64,000 nucleotides of DNA. Origin: Oceanibium sediminis (lineage in GTDB: Bacteria > Pseudomonadota > Alphaproteobacteria > Rhodobacterales > Rhodobacteraceae). A program made the position numbers and the translations under genes. Numbering within the stretch: the stretch's first letter is position 1; every line of letters begins with the position of its first letter. Under the pieces are notes generated by a model that made no database searches, was not told the origin of the DNA, and saw only the letters and a program-made list of their open reading frames with translations. Below, piece by piece: positions 52,707-62,057 of the stretch. Location: assembly GCF_003265325.1 (NCBI RefSeq), contig NZ_QGNX01000005.1, forward strand, positions 186,001 through 250,000. The letters are read 5' to 3'.

Positions 52707-52861
52707 CCGGTCATCCTTCGATTGTCCCATTCTGCGGGCGTCATGGCACCGCGATTCGGGGCGCGGCACAAGCTTCAATCGCAGGGCTGCGGCAATGGGC
52801 CTGATGCCGCCTGAGGCGGTTTTGCCATTCAGCTTCCCGGAAATTAGCCCTACAAGGCGGC

Positions 52862-53923
52862 ATGCGCATTTCGCTTCCCTCTCTCACCGCCTTGCACGAC
52901 CTCGGGGTCGATACGATCATCGATGTCCGCTCGCCAGCGGAATTCGCCGAGGACCATGTTCCCGGCGCGATCAACCTGCCCGCCCTGTCCAACGCCGAGC
53001 GGGCCGAGGTGGGCACGCTGTACGTCCAGGTCGACCGGTTCGAGGCCCGCAAGGTGGGCGCGGCGATGGTCGCGCGCAACGCGGCGGCGCATCTGGACGG
53101 GCCGTTGCACGACAAGACGGGCGCCTGGCGTCCGCTGGTCTATTGCTGGCGCGGGGGGCAGCGCTCGGGCTCTTTCGCGGCGATCCTCGAGCAGATCGGC
53201 TGGCGGGTGAGCCTGCTGGAGGGCGGCTACAGGAGCTATCGCCGCCTCGTGGTCGATGCGATGCACAAGACGCCGCTGAGCCGCGGCGTCGTGCTGCTGG
53301 ACGGCAACACCGGCACCGCCAAGACCGAGATTCTGGCCCAGCTCGCCGCCCGTGGCCTGCCGGTGGTGGACCTGGAAGGGCTGGCCAGTCATCGCGGCTC
53401 GGTCTTCGGCCATGTCGGGACGCAGCCTTCGCAAAAGGCGTTCGAGGGGGCTCTGGCCGCCGCCGTCGTCAATGCGCCGGGCAACGGGCCGATCCTGATG
53501 GAGGCCGAATCGAGCAAGGTGGGCGAGCGTCAGATCCCCCCCTCTGTCTGGAGCGCGATGCGCGCGGCACCCCGGATCCGCCTGTCCGCCCCGCTCGGGG
53601 CGCGCGCGGACTACCTGGTGCGCGCCTATGCGGACATGAGCGCGGATGTCGAGCGGCTGACGCGGGTGATCGCCGCCCTCACGCCGCTGCAAGGTACTGA
53701 GCGGGTCGAAAGCTGGACCGCGATGGCGCGGGAGGGGCGGCTGCGCGAGCTTGCGGCCGAGTTGATGCAGCATCACTACGACCCGCGCTACGCGAAATCG
53801 GCGGGGCGCAACGGCGCTGGCGTGTTGCGCGAGCTCAGCGTCGACTCCCTGACGCCGGACGGGGTGCAGGCTGCGGCCGATGCGGTGGCCGGGGCCTACG
53901 ACGCGCTGATCACCCCCAGCTGA
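52862..53923 (+). CDS. mnmH: tRNA 2-selenouridine synthase
   Basis: Replaces sulfur by selenium at the 2-thiouridine wobble position of tRNAs for Lys, Glu and Gln. It has an N-terminal rhodanese domain with the catalytic Cys95 in YCWRGGQRS and a C-terminal P-loop domain with GNTGTAKTE (148-156). The 353 residues match the family. It is convergent with selD, whose 3' end overlaps it by 14 bp; SelD supplies its selenophosphate. Confidence 0.95.
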   Translation: MRISLPSLTALHDLGVDTIIDVRSPAEFAEDHVPGAINLPALSNAERAEVGTLYVQVDRFEARKVGAAMVARNAAAHLDGPLHDKTGAWRPLVYCWRGGQRSGSFAAILEQIGWRVSLLEGGYRSYRRLVVDAMHKTPLSRGVVLLDGNTGTAKTEILAQLAARGLPVVDLEGLASHRGSVFGHVGTQPSQKAFEGALAAAVVNAPGNGPILMEAESSKVGERQIPPSVWSAMRAAPRIRLSAPLGARADYLVRAYADMSADVERLTRVIAALTPLQGTERVESWTAMAREGRLRELAAELMQHHYDPRYAKSAGRNGAGVLRELSVDSLTPDGVQAAADAVAGAYDALITPS

Positions 53924-56066
53924 GGCGCGGCGGGCCGTCCGCGATCCGCCCGATCAGCGCCGCCATGTAGCCCGCCTCCGTCAGGGCGCACAGTGCTGCA
54001 TCTGCGTTTTCGGGGGGCAGGGTGGCCAGTAGCCCCCCGGCGGTCTGGGGATCGAACAGCAGCGCGGCGCGCGGGGTCCGGGGCGGGGCCGCGACCTCGG
54101 GCACGCCGGCGACATTGTCAGTATAAAGGGTCGAGCGCAGGCCGCTTTCCGCCAGCGCCAATGCGCCCGCCATCACCGGCACGTTCGCCAGCTCCAGGTG
54201 GGCCGACACGCCGCTTGCGCGCGCGATATTGGCCAGGTGCCCGGCCAGCCCGAAGCCGGTGACGTCGGTCATCGCGCGCGCCTCGGACAGGATCTCGGCG
54301 GCCCGCGCCTGGGACTGGCCCATCAGCGCCAGGCAGGCGGCCAGGTCCGCGCCGCTGGTCTTCAGCGCCATGTCCCCGGCCAGCAGGGTGCCGCTGCCGA
54401 TCGGCTTGGTCAGGACCAGAACGTCGCCGGGCCGCGCGCCGGTCAGCTGTTTCGGGGCAGGGGCCTCGGCCAGGACGGTGACGCCGAGCGTCAGCTCCGC
54501 GCCGAAGGTGGTATGCCCGCCGAGGATCGGCGCCCCGGCCGGGTTAAGCGCGCTGGCAAGGCCCTGCATCACTTCGCCAAGGGTGGCCTGCGCCAGCAGC
54601 GGCTCCATCCGTGGCAGGATCACGTTGACCAGCGCGCCGCGCGGCGCTGCGCCGGTCGCCCAGATATCGCCGAGCGCATGGGTCGCCGCGATCCGCGCGA
54701 AGGTCAGCGGGTCCTCGGTGAAGGCGGGCAGGTGATCGGTGCTCAGCGCCAGCCTGTGCCCGCCGATATCGAGCAGTGCGGCGTCGTCCCCGATGTCGCG
54801 CGCCTGCGCGCCGATGCCCGGCAGCAGCGCGCTCTGCGCCACTTTCGCCCCGCAGCCCATGCACTGGAGTTGGCCGCGCATCAGCGCGCTGACCCCGATC
54901 GCCGCGCGCTCGGGCGGGGGCGGGGGCGCCATGGGCTTGAGGGCGGAGAAACGCTCCATGAAGCGGCGGTCGATCCGGTCCTTCCAGCGCCAGATGAGCG
55001 GCCCGCTGAAGGCAAGGCCGAAACGTTCCCCCGCCGCGCGCTGCGCGCCGAGCGAGACGAGCTTCAGGAACCCCTTCTGCGGGCGGAACGCCCGGCGCTG
55101 CCGCCCCGTCAGGTCGGCGCGCAGGTTGTGGTGCAGCACCGGTGCGGCGCGCACCGCGTAGACGCCCGCCTTGGGCCTCGGGCTGGCGCTGAGGTGCGCG
55201 CAATCGCCCGTGGCGTAGATCTCGGGGTGGCCAAGGACGCGCAGCGCCGAGTCCACCGGCAGGTAGCCATCCCGTAGGGGCAGGCCGGTGCCTGCCAGCC
55301 ATTCATGGGGGCGCGCGCCCGCCGCGCTGACGGTGAACCCGGTCGCAACCTCCTGCCCGCTGGCAAGGCGCAGGCTGTCCGGGTCCAGCGCCACGGGGGC
55401 GTCGCCAAAGCGGGTTTCGATGCGGTACTCGGCGAAGGCGGCCAGGACCGCCCGGCGCAGGCCGGGGGCCGCCGCGCCCAGCGGGTCGGGCGCGGTGTCG
55501 ATCACCTGCACCGAGGGCGAGACACCCATCCCCCGCAGCCGGTGCGCCATCGCCAGCGCGATTTCCGAGCCCGCGATGCCGCCGCCGATCACCGCGATCC
55601 GGGGCGCGGCGCCGCTGGCGGCCACGCGGTCCAGCAGTTCGACCCAGCGGTCGGCGAAACGATCCAGCGGCTTCACCCCAACGCCATGTTCGGCAAAGCC
55701 GGGCAGCTCGTTCAGGCCCGCGTGGATGCCAATGTCGATGGACAGCCGGTCATAGCGGATCGGCGGACGGCCCGGCACGCTGACGGTCCGGGCCTGCGGG
55801 TCGATCTGCTCCGCCGCGCCGAGGACCAGCCGGGCCCCGGCGAAACGCGCCAGCCGGGCCAGGTCGATATCCAGCGCCGCGCGGGGGTAGTGACCGGCGA
55901 CATGGCCGGGCAGCATCCCGGTGTAGGGCGCGGTCGGGGCCGGGTTGATCAGCGTCACGCGCACCCCGGGCACCGGGTCCATCCCCCAGGCGCGCAGCAC
56001 CAGCGCATGGCTATGCCCGCCGCCCAGAAGGACAAGGTCTTTCGTCAGGGGCACGGATCGTTGCAT
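53910..56066 (-). CDS. selD: Selenophosphate synthetase SelD fused to a flavoprotein domain
   Basis: Makes selenophosphate from selenide and ATP. In 718 residues the first 375 are a pyridine-nucleotide-disulfide-oxidoreductase (NDH-2-like) domain with GGGHSHALVLR and GGGIAGSEIA FAD/NAD motifs and the ATGDCAH FAD end. The rest is SelD, with the catalytic Cys405 and Lys408 in CMGCGAKVAQ, so it is a Cys form, not selenocysteine. The fusion is known in alphaproteobacteria and other phyla. No selA, selB or tRNA-Sec was found here, so the visible use is tRNA selenation by MnmH. Confidence 0.95.
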   Translation of the reverse strand: MQRSVPLTKDLVLLGGGHSHALVLRAWGMDPVPGVRVTLINPAPTAPYTGMLPGHVAGHYPRAALDIDLARLARFAGARLVLGAAEQIDPQARTVSVPGRPPIRYDRLSIDIGIHAGLNELPGFAEHGVGVKPLDRFADRWVELLDRVAASGAAPRIAVIGGGIAGSEIALAMAHRLRGMGVSPSVQVIDTAPDPLGAAAPGLRRAVLAAFAEYRIETRFGDAPVALDPDSLRLASGQEVATGFTVSAAGARPHEWLAGTGLPLRDGYLPVDSALRVLGHPEIYATGDCAHLSASPRPKAGVYAVRAAPVLHHNLRADLTGRQRRAFRPQKGFLKLVSLGAQRAAGERFGLAFSGPLIWRWKDRIDRRFMERFSALKPMAPPPPPERAAIGVSALMRGQLQCMGCGAKVAQSALLPGIGAQARDIGDDAALLDIGGHRLALSTDHLPAFTEDPLTFARIAATHALGDIWATGAAPRGALVNVILPRMEPLLAQATLGEVMQGLASALNPAGAPILGGHTTFGAELTLGVTVLAEAPAPKQLTGARPGDVLVLTKPIGSGTLLAGDMALKTSGADLAACLALMGQSQARAAEILSEARAMTDVTGFGLAGHLANIARASGVSAHLELANVPVMAGALALAESGLRSTLYTDNVAGVPEVAAPPRTPRAALLFDPQTAGGLLATLPPENADAALCALTEAGYMAALIGRIADGPPRLSWG

Positions 56067-56265
56067 CGGCGGGCTTTCTGGGGCGGCTCGGGGTGGTTCG
56101 GGGGGTATCTAGGGCGCTGGAGGGGCGCTTCGCAACGCCATAGTGGCGCGCCGCGCCGGTCCGAGGTGCCGGGGGCAGAGAATCCGGTACTGCCCGGCGC
56201 GGTTTCGCCCTAGCTTTCCCCAGACTGCCCAAAACACTGGCCCACCGCACCGCCCAAGGACCGCC

Positions 56266-57735
56266 ATGACCCGTTTCAGAACTGCCCTCGCCCTTGTCGC
56301 GCTGCTGGCCGCCGGGCTTGCCCTCACGATGCTTGAGCGGGGCCGCCTCGGGCTGGAAGTGCAGCACTTCGAGGCTGGCGGAACCCCGGCCAGCCTGACC
56401 GCCCAGCCGGGCGCGACGGGGCCGCTGGTGCTGATCGCGCACGGCTTCGCGGGGGCCCGGCAGATGATGCACTCCTATGCGCTGAGCCTGGCCCACGCAG
56501 GATACCGCGCCGTCACCTTCGATTTCGCCGGTCATGGGCGCAACCCGCAGCCCCTGAGCGGCGATGTCACCCGGATCGAGGGGACGACCCGGCTGCTTGT
56601 CGCGGAAAGCGCCCGCGTGCTGGATGCGGCGCGCCGCCTCACTGGGGCCGAGGGGCCGGCGGCGGTGATCGGGCATTCGATGGCCTCGGACATCGTGGTG
56701 CGGCTGGCGGCGGAGCGGCGCGACATCGCCGCCGTCATCGGGATCTCGATGTATTCCGAGGCGGTCACGCCGAGCTTTCCCGAGCGCCTGCTGATCCTCA
56801 CCGGCGCGGGCGAGCCGACGCTGCGGGCCAATGCCCTCGCGGCGGTGCGCATGATCGATCCGGCGGGGGAGGAGGGCGACCTTGTCGCGCGCGGCGCAGT
56901 GACCCGCCTCGCGCTTGTCGCGCCGGGGGTGGAGCATGTCGGGGTGCTGCACAGCGAAACGGCGGTGCGCGCCGCGCGCGGCTGGCTCGACGCCGCGTTT
57001 CAGCGGGAAAGCGCCGCGCCGCCGGTGCTGCCGGGGCGCTGGGCGGCGCTGCTGCTGCTGGCGATCCTGGCCGGGGCCTGGGCGCTCAGCCCGCTGATCG
57101 GGCCTAAGCGGCCCGCGCGGGATCCGCTGCCGGCGCTGCGGGTGATCGCGATCTCGCTGACCGGTGCCGGGGCGGGGATCCTGGCGGGGGCGGCCCTGCC
57201 GTTTCAGCTGCCAGGGGCCGCCGCCCTTGGCACGGTCACGCTGGTGCTGGGCGCGAACGGGGCGGTGCAGCTGTTTCTGCTCTCCCGCGCGGGCCCGCTT
57301 ACGGGTGGGGTGTCGCACCGGGGGCTTGGCTTCGTGCTGATCGCGGGGCTGCTGTTCGCGCTGGCGCTGGACCGCTACGGGGCCAGCTTCTGGCCTCACG
57401 GCCCCCGCGTGGCGCTGACGGGCTGGCTGCTGCTGGGGGCGGTGCCGATGATGCTGGCGGATTTCGCCATGTTCGCGGGGCGCGCCGCGCCGCTTTGGCT
57501 GCGTATCGTGGCGCGCATCCCGCTGGTGCTGGCCCCGTCGCTGACGGCGCTGCTGGTGCCCGAAGAGGTGGTGTTCCTCGCCGTCTCGGTCCCGTTGCTG
57601 CTGTTGTTCCTGCTGCTCCTGCACCCCATCGCCCGTTGGGCCGGCGCGCGCGGCGGCGCGCTGACCGGGGGGCTTGGCGCGGGGGTGCTTCTGGCCTGGA
57701 GCCTTGGCGCCGCCTATCCGCTGTTCGCAGGCTGA
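56266..57735 (+). CDS. Alpha/beta hydrolase fused to a polytopic membrane domain
   Basis: A 489-residue protein. After one N-terminal membrane helix (LALVALLAAGLALTML) residues 45-245 form an alpha/beta hydrolase: GPLVLIAHGFAGARQMM as oxyanion region, Ser nucleophile in GHSMASDIV and a possible His in VEHVGVLHSE. From about 260 on there are seven or so hydrophobic segments without a recognised domain, some with a charged gap (RHP, KRPARD). The hydrolase faces the periplasm or cytosol depending on helix 1. Function unknown; a lipid-related esterase is possible. AAGGA precedes ATG 56266. Confidence 0.8.
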   Translation: MTRFRTALALVALLAAGLALTMLERGRLGLEVQHFEAGGTPASLTAQPGATGPLVLIAHGFAGARQMMHSYALSLAHAGYRAVTFDFAGHGRNPQPLSGDVTRIEGTTRLLVAESARVLDAARRLTGAEGPAAVIGHSMASDIVVRLAAERRDIAAVIGISMYSEAVTPSFPERLLILTGAGEPTLRANALAAVRMIDPAGEEGDLVARGAVTRLALVAPGVEHVGVLHSETAVRAARGWLDAAFQRESAAPPVLPGRWAALLLLAILAGAWALSPLIGPKRPARDPLPALRVIAISLTGAGAGILAGAALPFQLPGAAALGTVTLVLGANGAVQLFLLSRAGPLTGGVSHRGLGFVLIAGLLFALALDRYGASFWPHGPRVALTGWLLLGAVPMMLADFAMFAGRAAPLWLRIVARIPLVLAPSLTALLVPEEVVFLAVSVPLLLLFLLLLHPIARWAGARGGALTGGLGAGVLLAWSLGAAYPLFAG

Positions 57736-57739
57736 GGGC

Positions 57740-58381
57740 TCAGCCCGCCACAAGGGCGGGCAGGGCCGCGAAGTCGGAAAAGCGGAAGTCTGGCGCGAGC
57801 GCGTCGACACTGGCGTGGCGATAGCCTTCGGTGAACAGACCGAAGCGGACCTCGGCGCGCCGGGCCGTCTCGGCATCGACGTCGCTGTCGCCGACATAGG
57901 CCACGGTGTCGCCGCCGCAGAGCGCCTTGTGAAGCATCTCCGGCTCGGGCTTGCGGGTCGGCAGGCTGTCACCGCCGACCACCAGGTCGAAATACCCGTC
58001 GATCGCGAAATGCTTAAGGATATCGCGCGCCGGGCCAGCGGGCTTGTTGGTGCAGATCGTCAGGCTGTGGCCCTGTGCCTTCAGCGAGTCCAGCGCGCCG
58101 CGCACGCCGGGGAACAGCGTGGTTTCGCGGGTCGGATCTGCGCCATAGACCGCGCCGAGCCGCTCATGCGCGGCCTCCAGCGCCGCGCCCTCTGCGGCCA
58201 GGCCGGAGGCGCGCAGCGAACGCTCCACCAGCTTCAGCGTGCCGTTGCCGATGAAACCCGTCACCTGCGCAAGGCTCAGCGCCTCGGCCCCGAGCTCTTC
58301 CAGGACGGCGTTGATGGCGGAGCGGATGCCCGGCGCACTGTGGATCAGCGTGCCGTCCAGGTCGAAGGCGATCCGCATCAT
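57740..58381 (-). CDS. gph: HAD-family phosphatase, phosphoglycolate phosphatase-like
   Basis: A 213-residue HAD hydrolase with motif I DLDGTL, motif II TNKP, motif III Lys within LPTRKPEP and motif IV GDSDVD. It overlaps the rpe stop codon by 4 bp (ATGA at 58381-58378), so it is co-transcribed with rpe. In autotrophs and in DNA repair the enzyme removes 2-phosphoglycolate; the rpe-gph pair is common. The exact substrate is not certain for HAD enzymes. Confidence 0.88.
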   Translation of the reverse strand: MMRIAFDLDGTLIHSAPGIRSAINAVLEELGAEALSLAQVTGFIGNGTLKLVERSLRASGLAAEGAALEAAHERLGAVYGADPTRETTLFPGVRGALDSLKAQGHSLTICTNKPAGPARDILKHFAIDGYFDLVVGGDSLPTRKPEPEMLHKALCGGDTVAYVGDSDVDAETARRAEVRFGLFTEGYRHASVDALAPDFRFSDFAALPALVAG

Positions 58382-59058
58382 GCCAGCGCCGCGCGGATGG
58401 CGTTCATGTTCTGCCCGTAGGGGGCCGGGTTCGCGACCGAGCCGCCCTTGAACACCGCCGAGCCGGCGACCATCACGTCCGCGCCCGCGTTGACGGCAAG
58501 GGGGGCGGTTTCCGGCGTCACGCCGCCGTCGACTTGGATGTGAATGGGGCGGTCGCCGATCATGGCGCGCACCTCGGCCACCTTCGCGACCTGGCTTTCG
58601 ATGAACTTCTGCCCGCCGAAACCGGGGTTCACGGTCATCACCAGCACCAGGTCCACCATGTCCAGAAGCGGAGCGATGGCGCCCGCCGGGGTGCCGGGGT
58701 TCAAGGCCACGCCCGCCATCACGCCCGCGCCGCGGATCGCCTGAAGGGTGCGGTGGATGTGGGGGCCCGCCTCGACATGGGCGGTCAGGATGTCGGCGCC
58801 CGCTTCGGCAAACGCCTCGATATAGGGGTCGACGGGGGCGATCATAAGGTGCACGTCCATCACCGTCTTCACATGGGGGCGGATCGCCTTGCACAGCTGC
58901 GGGCCAAAGGTGATGTTGGGCACGAAATGCCCATCCATCACGTCAACATGGACCCAGTCCGCGCCCTCTGCCTCTATCGCCTCGCATTCGCGGCCGAAAT
59001 CGGCGAAATCCGCCGACAGGATGGAGGGGGCGATCTTGACGGACCGGTCGATGCTCAT
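58378..59058 (-). CDS. rpe: Ribulose-phosphate 3-epimerase
   Basis: Interconverts ribulose 5-phosphate and xylulose 5-phosphate in the pentose-phosphate pathway. The 226-residue TIM barrel has [47 protein letters not shown] and VDGGV with the metal and catalytic His/Asp residues. ATG 59058 lies behind GAGGAG; the longer frame to 59325 is discarded. It is the first gene of rpe-gph. Confidence 0.97.
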   Translation of the reverse strand: MSIDRSVKIAPSILSADFADFGRECEAIEAEGADWVHVDVMDGHFVPNITFGPQLCKAIRPHVKTVMDVHLMIAPVDPYIEAFAEAGADILTAHVEAGPHIHRTLQAIRGAGVMAGVALNPGTPAGAIAPLLDMVDLVLVMTVNPGFGGQKFIESQVAKVAEVRAMIGDRPIHIQVDGGVTPETAPLAVNAGADVMVAGSAVFKGGSVANPAPYGQNMNAIRAALA

Positions 59059-59267
59059 GGGGACACTCCTCGTGTGTACTGCACCTTCTGGGGCGCGGGT
59101 CTGCGCGACCTGCACCTGTTGCGGGGGGCGTAGCGCCGGGCACATGCCCTTGGCAAGGGGAAAGCGGCCGCGGCGCGCTCTCCTGCCTTGCGTTGGGCCG
59201 GGATTTGCTGGGATAAGTCGGAAAAACGCGCGCGATGCACTTTCGCCGCCCGAGGAGAGGAAGCGAC

Positions 59268-59711
59268 ATGGAACTGCAAGACGAGATCCGGATCGAGGCC
59301 CCGCGTGAGAAGGTGTTCGCCGCACTGAACGACCCCGAGATCCTGAAAGTGGCGATCCCCGGCTGCGAGGAACTGGAAAAGCATTCCGACACCGAGCTGG
59401 AGGCGAAGGTCACCCTGAAGGTCGGCCCCGTGAAGGCGCGCTTCAAGGGCAATGTCACGCTCGACCCCTCCGAAGCGCCCGAGCGGTTTTCCCTGACCGG
59501 GCAGGGCGCTGGCGGGGCCGCGGGCTTTGCCAAGGGCGGCGCGGATGTCGAACTTGTGGAGGATGGCGACGCCACGATCCTGCGCTACACCGCCAAGGCG
59601 GATGTTGGAGGCAAGCTCGCCCAGCTCGGCAGCCGCCTGATCACCGGCACGGCGAAGAAGCTGTCGGCGCAGTTCTTCGACGATTTCAAGGCGCAGGTCG
59701 AAAAGAGCTGA
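59268..59711 (+). CDS. CoxG-family SRPBCC protein
   Basis: A 147-residue member of the CO-dehydrogenase subunit G (CoxG) group, a membrane-recruiting helper for molybdenum hydroxylases in characterised systems. It has the typical start [25 protein letters not shown] with IPGCEELE and the C-terminal [20 protein letters not shown]. No cox structural genes are in the window, so it could serve a different molybdoenzyme. GAGGAGAGGA precedes ATG 59268. Followed by pdxY (10-bp gap). Confidence 0.88.
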   Translation: MELQDEIRIEAPREKVFAALNDPEILKVAIPGCEELEKHSDTELEAKVTLKVGPVKARFKGNVTLDPSEAPERFSLTGQGAGGAAGFAKGGADVELVEDGDATILRYTAKADVGGKLAQLGSRLITGTAKKLSAQFFDDFKAQVEKS

Positions 59712-59721
59712 GGGCGCGCTC

Positions 59722-60510
59722 ATGCCCGTCTGCCTGGTGATCCAGTCGCAGGTGGTCAGCGGGGCGGTCGGCCTTGGCGCGTCCGCGCCCGTGCTCTGGG
59801 GCGCGGGGGTGGAGGTCTGGCCCCTGCCCACGGTGACCCTGAGCGGCCACGCGGCGATGCCCGGCGTCTCGGGGCGGCGGCAGGGCGCGGCGGATATCGC
59901 CGCGCTGCACCGCGGGCTGGCGGCGGGCGGGCAGCTGTCGCGGATCGACGCGGTGCTCTCGGGCTATTTGCCCGATGCGGGCGTGGCGGGCGCGGTGGCG
60001 GACCTTGTGACCGACATCCGCGCCGCGCGGCCGGACATGGTCTACCTCTGCGATCCGGTGCTGGGGGACAAGGGGCGCTTCTACTTGCCCGAGGATCTCG
60101 TGCCGGTCTTTCGCGCACGGCTGCTGCCGCTGGCGCGGATCGCGACGCCGAACATGGACGAACTGGGTTGGCTTTCCTGCGGCGCAGGGGCTGGCGCGGC
60201 GCAGCTGGGCCCGGAGGTGGTGCATGTCACCTCGGTCGAAAGCAGTGGCGGGCTGGGGATCGAAACCCACGCCGGAGGAAGCCCTGCGCTGGCCACGGGG
60301 CCGAAGGTGCCCCATCACGTGCATGGCGCAGGCGACGCGGTGGCCGCGCTGCTGCTGGCGGCGCATCTGTCGGGCCGTGCGCCGCAAGATGCGGCAGCAG
60401 AGGTGGTGCACAGGATCGCCGCGCTGGTCGAGGCCGCGCGGATCGCGGGGCGCGACACGCTGGAACCGCGGGACCTGGTGGCCTGCGGCGCGGCGCTCGT
60501 AAAAGCTTAG
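59722..60510 (+). CDS. pdxY: Pyridoxal kinase
   Basis: Phosphorylates pyridoxal to PLP in the salvage pathway. In 262 residues: VIQSQVVSGAVGLGASAPVL at the substrate end, CDPVLGDKGRFY, TPNMDELGWLS and the anion-hole/base motif HGAGDAVAALLLA. It probably shares a transcript with the CoxG-like gene. Convergent with gnd. PLP is needed by the aminotransferase and racemase of the island at 14-23 kb, though nothing links them directly. Confidence 0.92.
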   Translation: MPVCLVIQSQVVSGAVGLGASAPVLWGAGVEVWPLPTVTLSGHAAMPGVSGRRQGAADIAALHRGLAAGGQLSRIDAVLSGYLPDAGVAGAVADLVTDIRAARPDMVYLCDPVLGDKGRFYLPEDLVPVFRARLLPLARIATPNMDELGWLSCGAGAGAAQLGPEVVHVTSVESSGGLGIETHAGGSPALATGPKVPHHVHGAGDAVAALLLAAHLSGRAPQDAAAEVVHRIAALVEAARIAGRDTLEPRDLVACGAALVKA

Positions 60511-60543
60511 AGCGGGCGGCGGCCGTTGGTCCGCCAGTAGGTG

Positions 60544-61947
60544 CTACCCCGCGGTCATCGCCCAGGGGCCGTGATGCGCGCCCTCGGCGTCCAGCCGCTC
60601 GAACCCGTGCGCGCCGAAGAAATCGCGCTGGCCCTGAAGCATGTTCGCGGTGCCGCGCGGTTGGCGCAATCCATCCACGTAGGCCAGCGCCGCCGAGAAG
60701 GCGGGCATCGGCAGCCCCTGCGTCGCGCCAAGGGCGACGATCCGGCGGAAACTGGCGTCCGCCTCGATCATGCGCTCGGAAAAACCGCTCGCGAACAGAA
60801 GGTTGCCGTGCGGGCCGGCCTCAAGTGCCCGGGCCATGTCGTCCAGCATGGCCGAGCGGATGATGCAGCCCGCGCGCCAGACCTTCGCGATCTCGGGCAT
60901 GGGCAGGTCCCAGCCGTATTCTTCGGACGCCATGTCGAGCAGCCCGAAACCTTGCGCGTAACAGGCGATCTTGCCCGCCAGCAGCGCCTGTTCCAGCGCG
61001 TCGATCACGCCGTCCGTGTCGTGGATACTGCGCGACGGCTCGCCAAGGCGAGCGGCGCCCTCGCGCCGCTCGGGCAGGCGGGAGGACAGGTTGCGCGCGG
61101 CCACCGCCGCCTCGATCGTGGTGGCGGGCGCGCCCAGCATCTGCGCCTCGATCGCGGTCCAGCGCCCGGTGCCCTTCTGCCCCGCTCGATCCAGGATCAC
61201 GTCGAGCATGGGCTTGCCGGTTTCGGGGTCGGTCGCGGCGGCCACCTTGCCCGAAATCTCGATCAGGTAGGATTGCAGCGGCCCCTCGTTCCAGCGGGCA
61301 TAGACCTGCCCAATCTCGGGCGCGCTCATGCCAAGGCCGTCGCGCATCACGCCGTAGGTCTCGGCGATCATCTGCATGTCGGCGTATTCGATGCCGTTGT
61401 GCACGGTCTTCACGAAATGGCCCGCACCGTCGGTGCCCATGTAGGTGGCGCAGGGGGTGCCTTCGAACTTTGCGGCGATGGCGCTCAGCACCGGGGCGAC
61501 CCGGTCCCAGGCCGCGCGATCGCCGCCGCCCATGATCGAAGGGCCGTGCCGCGCGCCTTCCTCGCCCCCCGAAACGCCGATGCCAAGGAACATCGGCCCG
61601 TCGCTTGCGGCGGCGCGGCGGCGAGTGTCCTTGAAGTTGGCGTTGCCCGCGTCGATGATCAGGTCCCCGGGCGCCAGAAGCGGCGTCAGCTCGGCGATGT
61701 AGTCGTCCACGACCTGGCCCGCGGGCACCATCAGGATGATCGCGCGGGGGCTTTCCAGCGCGTCCACCAGTGCGGGGATACTCTCACACGGGGTGATGCG
61801 CCCCTTCAGCGCGCCCGCGTTCTCATGGAACGCGAATGTGCGGGAGGTGGTGCGGTTCGCAACCGCGATATCGAAGCCCTTTTCCGCAATATTCAATGCA
61901 AGGGCCGCACCCATGGTGCCCAGCCCGACCAGCCCGATTTCCGCCAT
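60544..61947 (-). CDS. gnd: 6-phosphogluconate dehydrogenase, decarboxylating
   Basis: Oxidises 6-phosphogluconate to ribulose 5-phosphate, CO2 and NADPH. The 467 residues show the dinucleotide fold VGLGTMGAALALNIAE with Asn-Arg-Thr after the second strand (NADP preference), IIDAGNANFKDT, GVSGGEEGARHGPSIMGGG, the catalytic Lys in GAGHFVKTVHNGIEY, and the C-terminal tail RGTANMLQGQRDFFGAHGFER. It is the long 6PGDH form and is divergent from the gluconate genes by 110 bp. Confidence 0.96.
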   Translation of the reverse strand: MAEIGLVGLGTMGAALALNIAEKGFDIAVANRTTSRTFAFHENAGALKGRITPCESIPALVDALESPRAIILMVPAGQVVDDYIAELTPLLAPGDLIIDAGNANFKDTRRRAAASDGPMFLGIGVSGGEEGARHGPSIMGGGDRAAWDRVAPVLSAIAAKFEGTPCATYMGTDGAGHFVKTVHNGIEYADMQMIAETYGVMRDGLGMSAPEIGQVYARWNEGPLQSYLIEISGKVAAATDPETGKPMLDVILDRAGQKGTGRWTAIEAQMLGAPATTIEAAVAARNLSSRLPERREGAARLGEPSRSIHDTDGVIDALEQALLAGKIACYAQGFGLLDMASEEYGWDLPMPEIAKVWRAGCIIRSAMLDDMARALEAGPHGNLLFASGFSERMIEADASFRRIVALGATQGLPMPAFSAALAYVDGLRQPRGTANMLQGQRDFFGAHGFERLDAEGAHHGPWAMTAG

Positions 61948-62057
61948 ATGGTCCCCCCTGATCCGCCGGCCGCGGCGGTTGACACAAAGAAGGGTATCGT
62001 GAAGAAGAAAGGACGCAAGGTCTTTCGCACCGGCCTGCCTGCGGGAGGTTTTCGTTC

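Noticed and set aside
52862-56066. Selenocysteine codon within selD
   Set aside because: The catalytic position is a normal Cys codon in CMGCGAKV and the reading frame contains no internal TGA.
56067-56265. Gene or regulatory element between selD and the membrane hydrolase
   Set aside because: 199 bp with no supported frame, palindrome or clear promoter apart from the ribosome binding site at its end.
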